DNA of 5,670 bases from an uncultured bacterium (GTDB lineage: Bacteria > Planctomycetota > Phycisphaerae > Phycisphaerales > UBA1924), in assembly GCA_938003595.1 (NCBI GenBank), contig CALKYH010000153.1:1-5670 (forward strand), given 5' to 3'. Made by a program: the position numbers and the translations under genes. Numbering within the stretch: the first letter of the stretch is position 1; every line of letters starts with the position of its first letter. Below, piece by piece: positions 5,191-5,670 of this stretch. The notes under the pieces are model-generated. The model did no database searches. It saw nothing but the letters and a program-made list of their open reading frames with translations, and had not been told where the DNA came from.

Positions 5191-5670
5191 ACTCCGCCTT
5201 CTCCGGCTCCCCCACATTCGCAAACCGCATCCGCCGCACCCCCAGGTACACCAGAACCTCGAACGCCAGCAGCGGGATCAGCGGCCCGGCGAACAGCGCA
5301 ACCACGGTCACCGCCGCAGACAACGCCCCCGGGCTCTGCGCCCCGTTAAGCGCGCCGATCAACCCCTCGCCCGCGATCCACCAGCACGCCGGCAGCGTGA
5401 TCGGCAGCAGCAGCCAGCCAATGGAGGCGTGCCCGATGATCGCCATCGCCACCTCGTGCGACAGCCGCCAGCGCCGGCGGCGCCCGAAGAATCGAATCCC
5501 CGCGTACTCCACGAAACACAGCGCCATCAGCGCCAGCATGCCCAGAAACGCCGCGAAAGCGGAGTTGAGCAGCAACTCCGTCAGGAGCGCCGCGGACAAC
5601 ACGCCCAGCCGCAGCCAGGACAGCAACAGGATCGCGCCGGAATACACCGCGAGCCCGGTCGCGGCCAGCC
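5189..5670 (-). CDS. Multi-pass membrane protein, N-terminus beyond window
   Basis: The frame is open from the right edge to a TAG at 5191-5189, giving 159 visible residues. A GTG at 5647 could be a start. The seven codons upstream are also open and hydrophobic (LAATGLA) and continue a membrane helix, so the gene more likely begins outside the window. Hydrophobic stretches lie at about 1-19, 22-53 (perhaps two passes, with E31 inside), 74-98 and 115-143 of the visible part. A basic RRRRWR turn at 63-68 suggests that loop faces the cytoplasm. The end is polar, NVGEPEKAE. There is no motif I can tie to a transporter, enzyme or sensor, so I give no function. It is the first leftward gene, 85 bases upstream of ispG, with repeat copy B starting at its stop. 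Confidence 0.7.
   Translation of the reverse strand, partial: LAATGLAVYSGAILLLSWLRLGVLSAALLTELLLNSAFAAFLGMLALMALCFVEYAGIRFFGRRRRWRLSHEVAMAIIGHASIGWLLLPITLPACWWIAGEGLIGALNGAQSPGALSAAVTVVALFAGPLIPLLAFEVLVYLGVRRMRFANVGEPEKAE

Noticed and set aside
5104..5223. An ispG start 40 codons further upstream.
   Set aside because: The extra residues translate repeat copy B and the end of the membrane gene. The peptide PVALTRPLP they contain also appears in a meaningless frame over copy A, showing it comes from the repeat.
2641..5349. A 902-codon open frame on the plus strand, antisense to queF, phoU and ispG.
   Set aside because: It is fully explained by high GC content: the frame opposite GC-rich codons rarely has stops. 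Its translation is Arg/His/Leu/Asp-rich with no domain, while the opposite strand encodes three clear enzyme or regulator families.
1..5670. tRNA, rRNA, CRISPR, transposase or prophage signals.
   Set aside because: I saw no cloverleaf with a TTCGA arm, no regularly spaced repeats with spacers, and no transposase or phage-like protein. The only dispersed repeats are the two stem-loop copies.

Overview
The window is high-GC bacterial chromosome carrying seven protein genes. I see no RNA gene, transposase, CRISPR array or phage gene. The most likely source is Planctomycetota, probably Phycisphaerae. That inference rests on base composition, frequent absence of a Shine-Dalgarno sequence, and the style of the periplasmic PD40/TolB-like protein at the left end. 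It is a judgement from family resemblance, not from a database search.

Left end: a secreted beta-propeller (PD40/TolB-like) gene runs leftward off the window (924 to 1). It is divergent from a rightward RluA-type pseudouridine synthase gene (973-1665), with only 48 bases between them. The rluA gene then converges on a leftward block across a 157-base gap (1666-1822). That gap holds one copy of a stem-loop dispersed repeat and a separate perfect 8-bp hairpin just past the rdgB stop.

The rest of the window is a leftward gene series. In transcription order it is: a multi-pass membrane protein cut by the right edge (5670-5189), ispG (5103-3787), phoU (3612-2884), queF (2873-2490) and rdgB (2467-1823). 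phoU, queF and rdgB are 10 and 22 bases apart and look like one transcription unit. ispG is separated from phoU by 174 bases that contain several inverted and direct repeats. ispG is separated from the membrane protein by 85 bases made almost entirely of the second repeat copy, whose edge provides the ispG Shine-Dalgarno sequence.

The genes are mostly housekeeping: isoprenoid precursor synthesis (IspG), nucleotide-pool cleaning (RdgB), queuosine precursor synthesis (QueF), RNA pseudouridylation (RluA) and phosphate-signalling or metal-linked control (PhoU). I found no evidence of a new multi-gene system. The points worth a second look are the paired stem-loop repeats, the possible folding of the ispG ribosome binding site into one of them, and the repeat-rich ispG-phoU gap.
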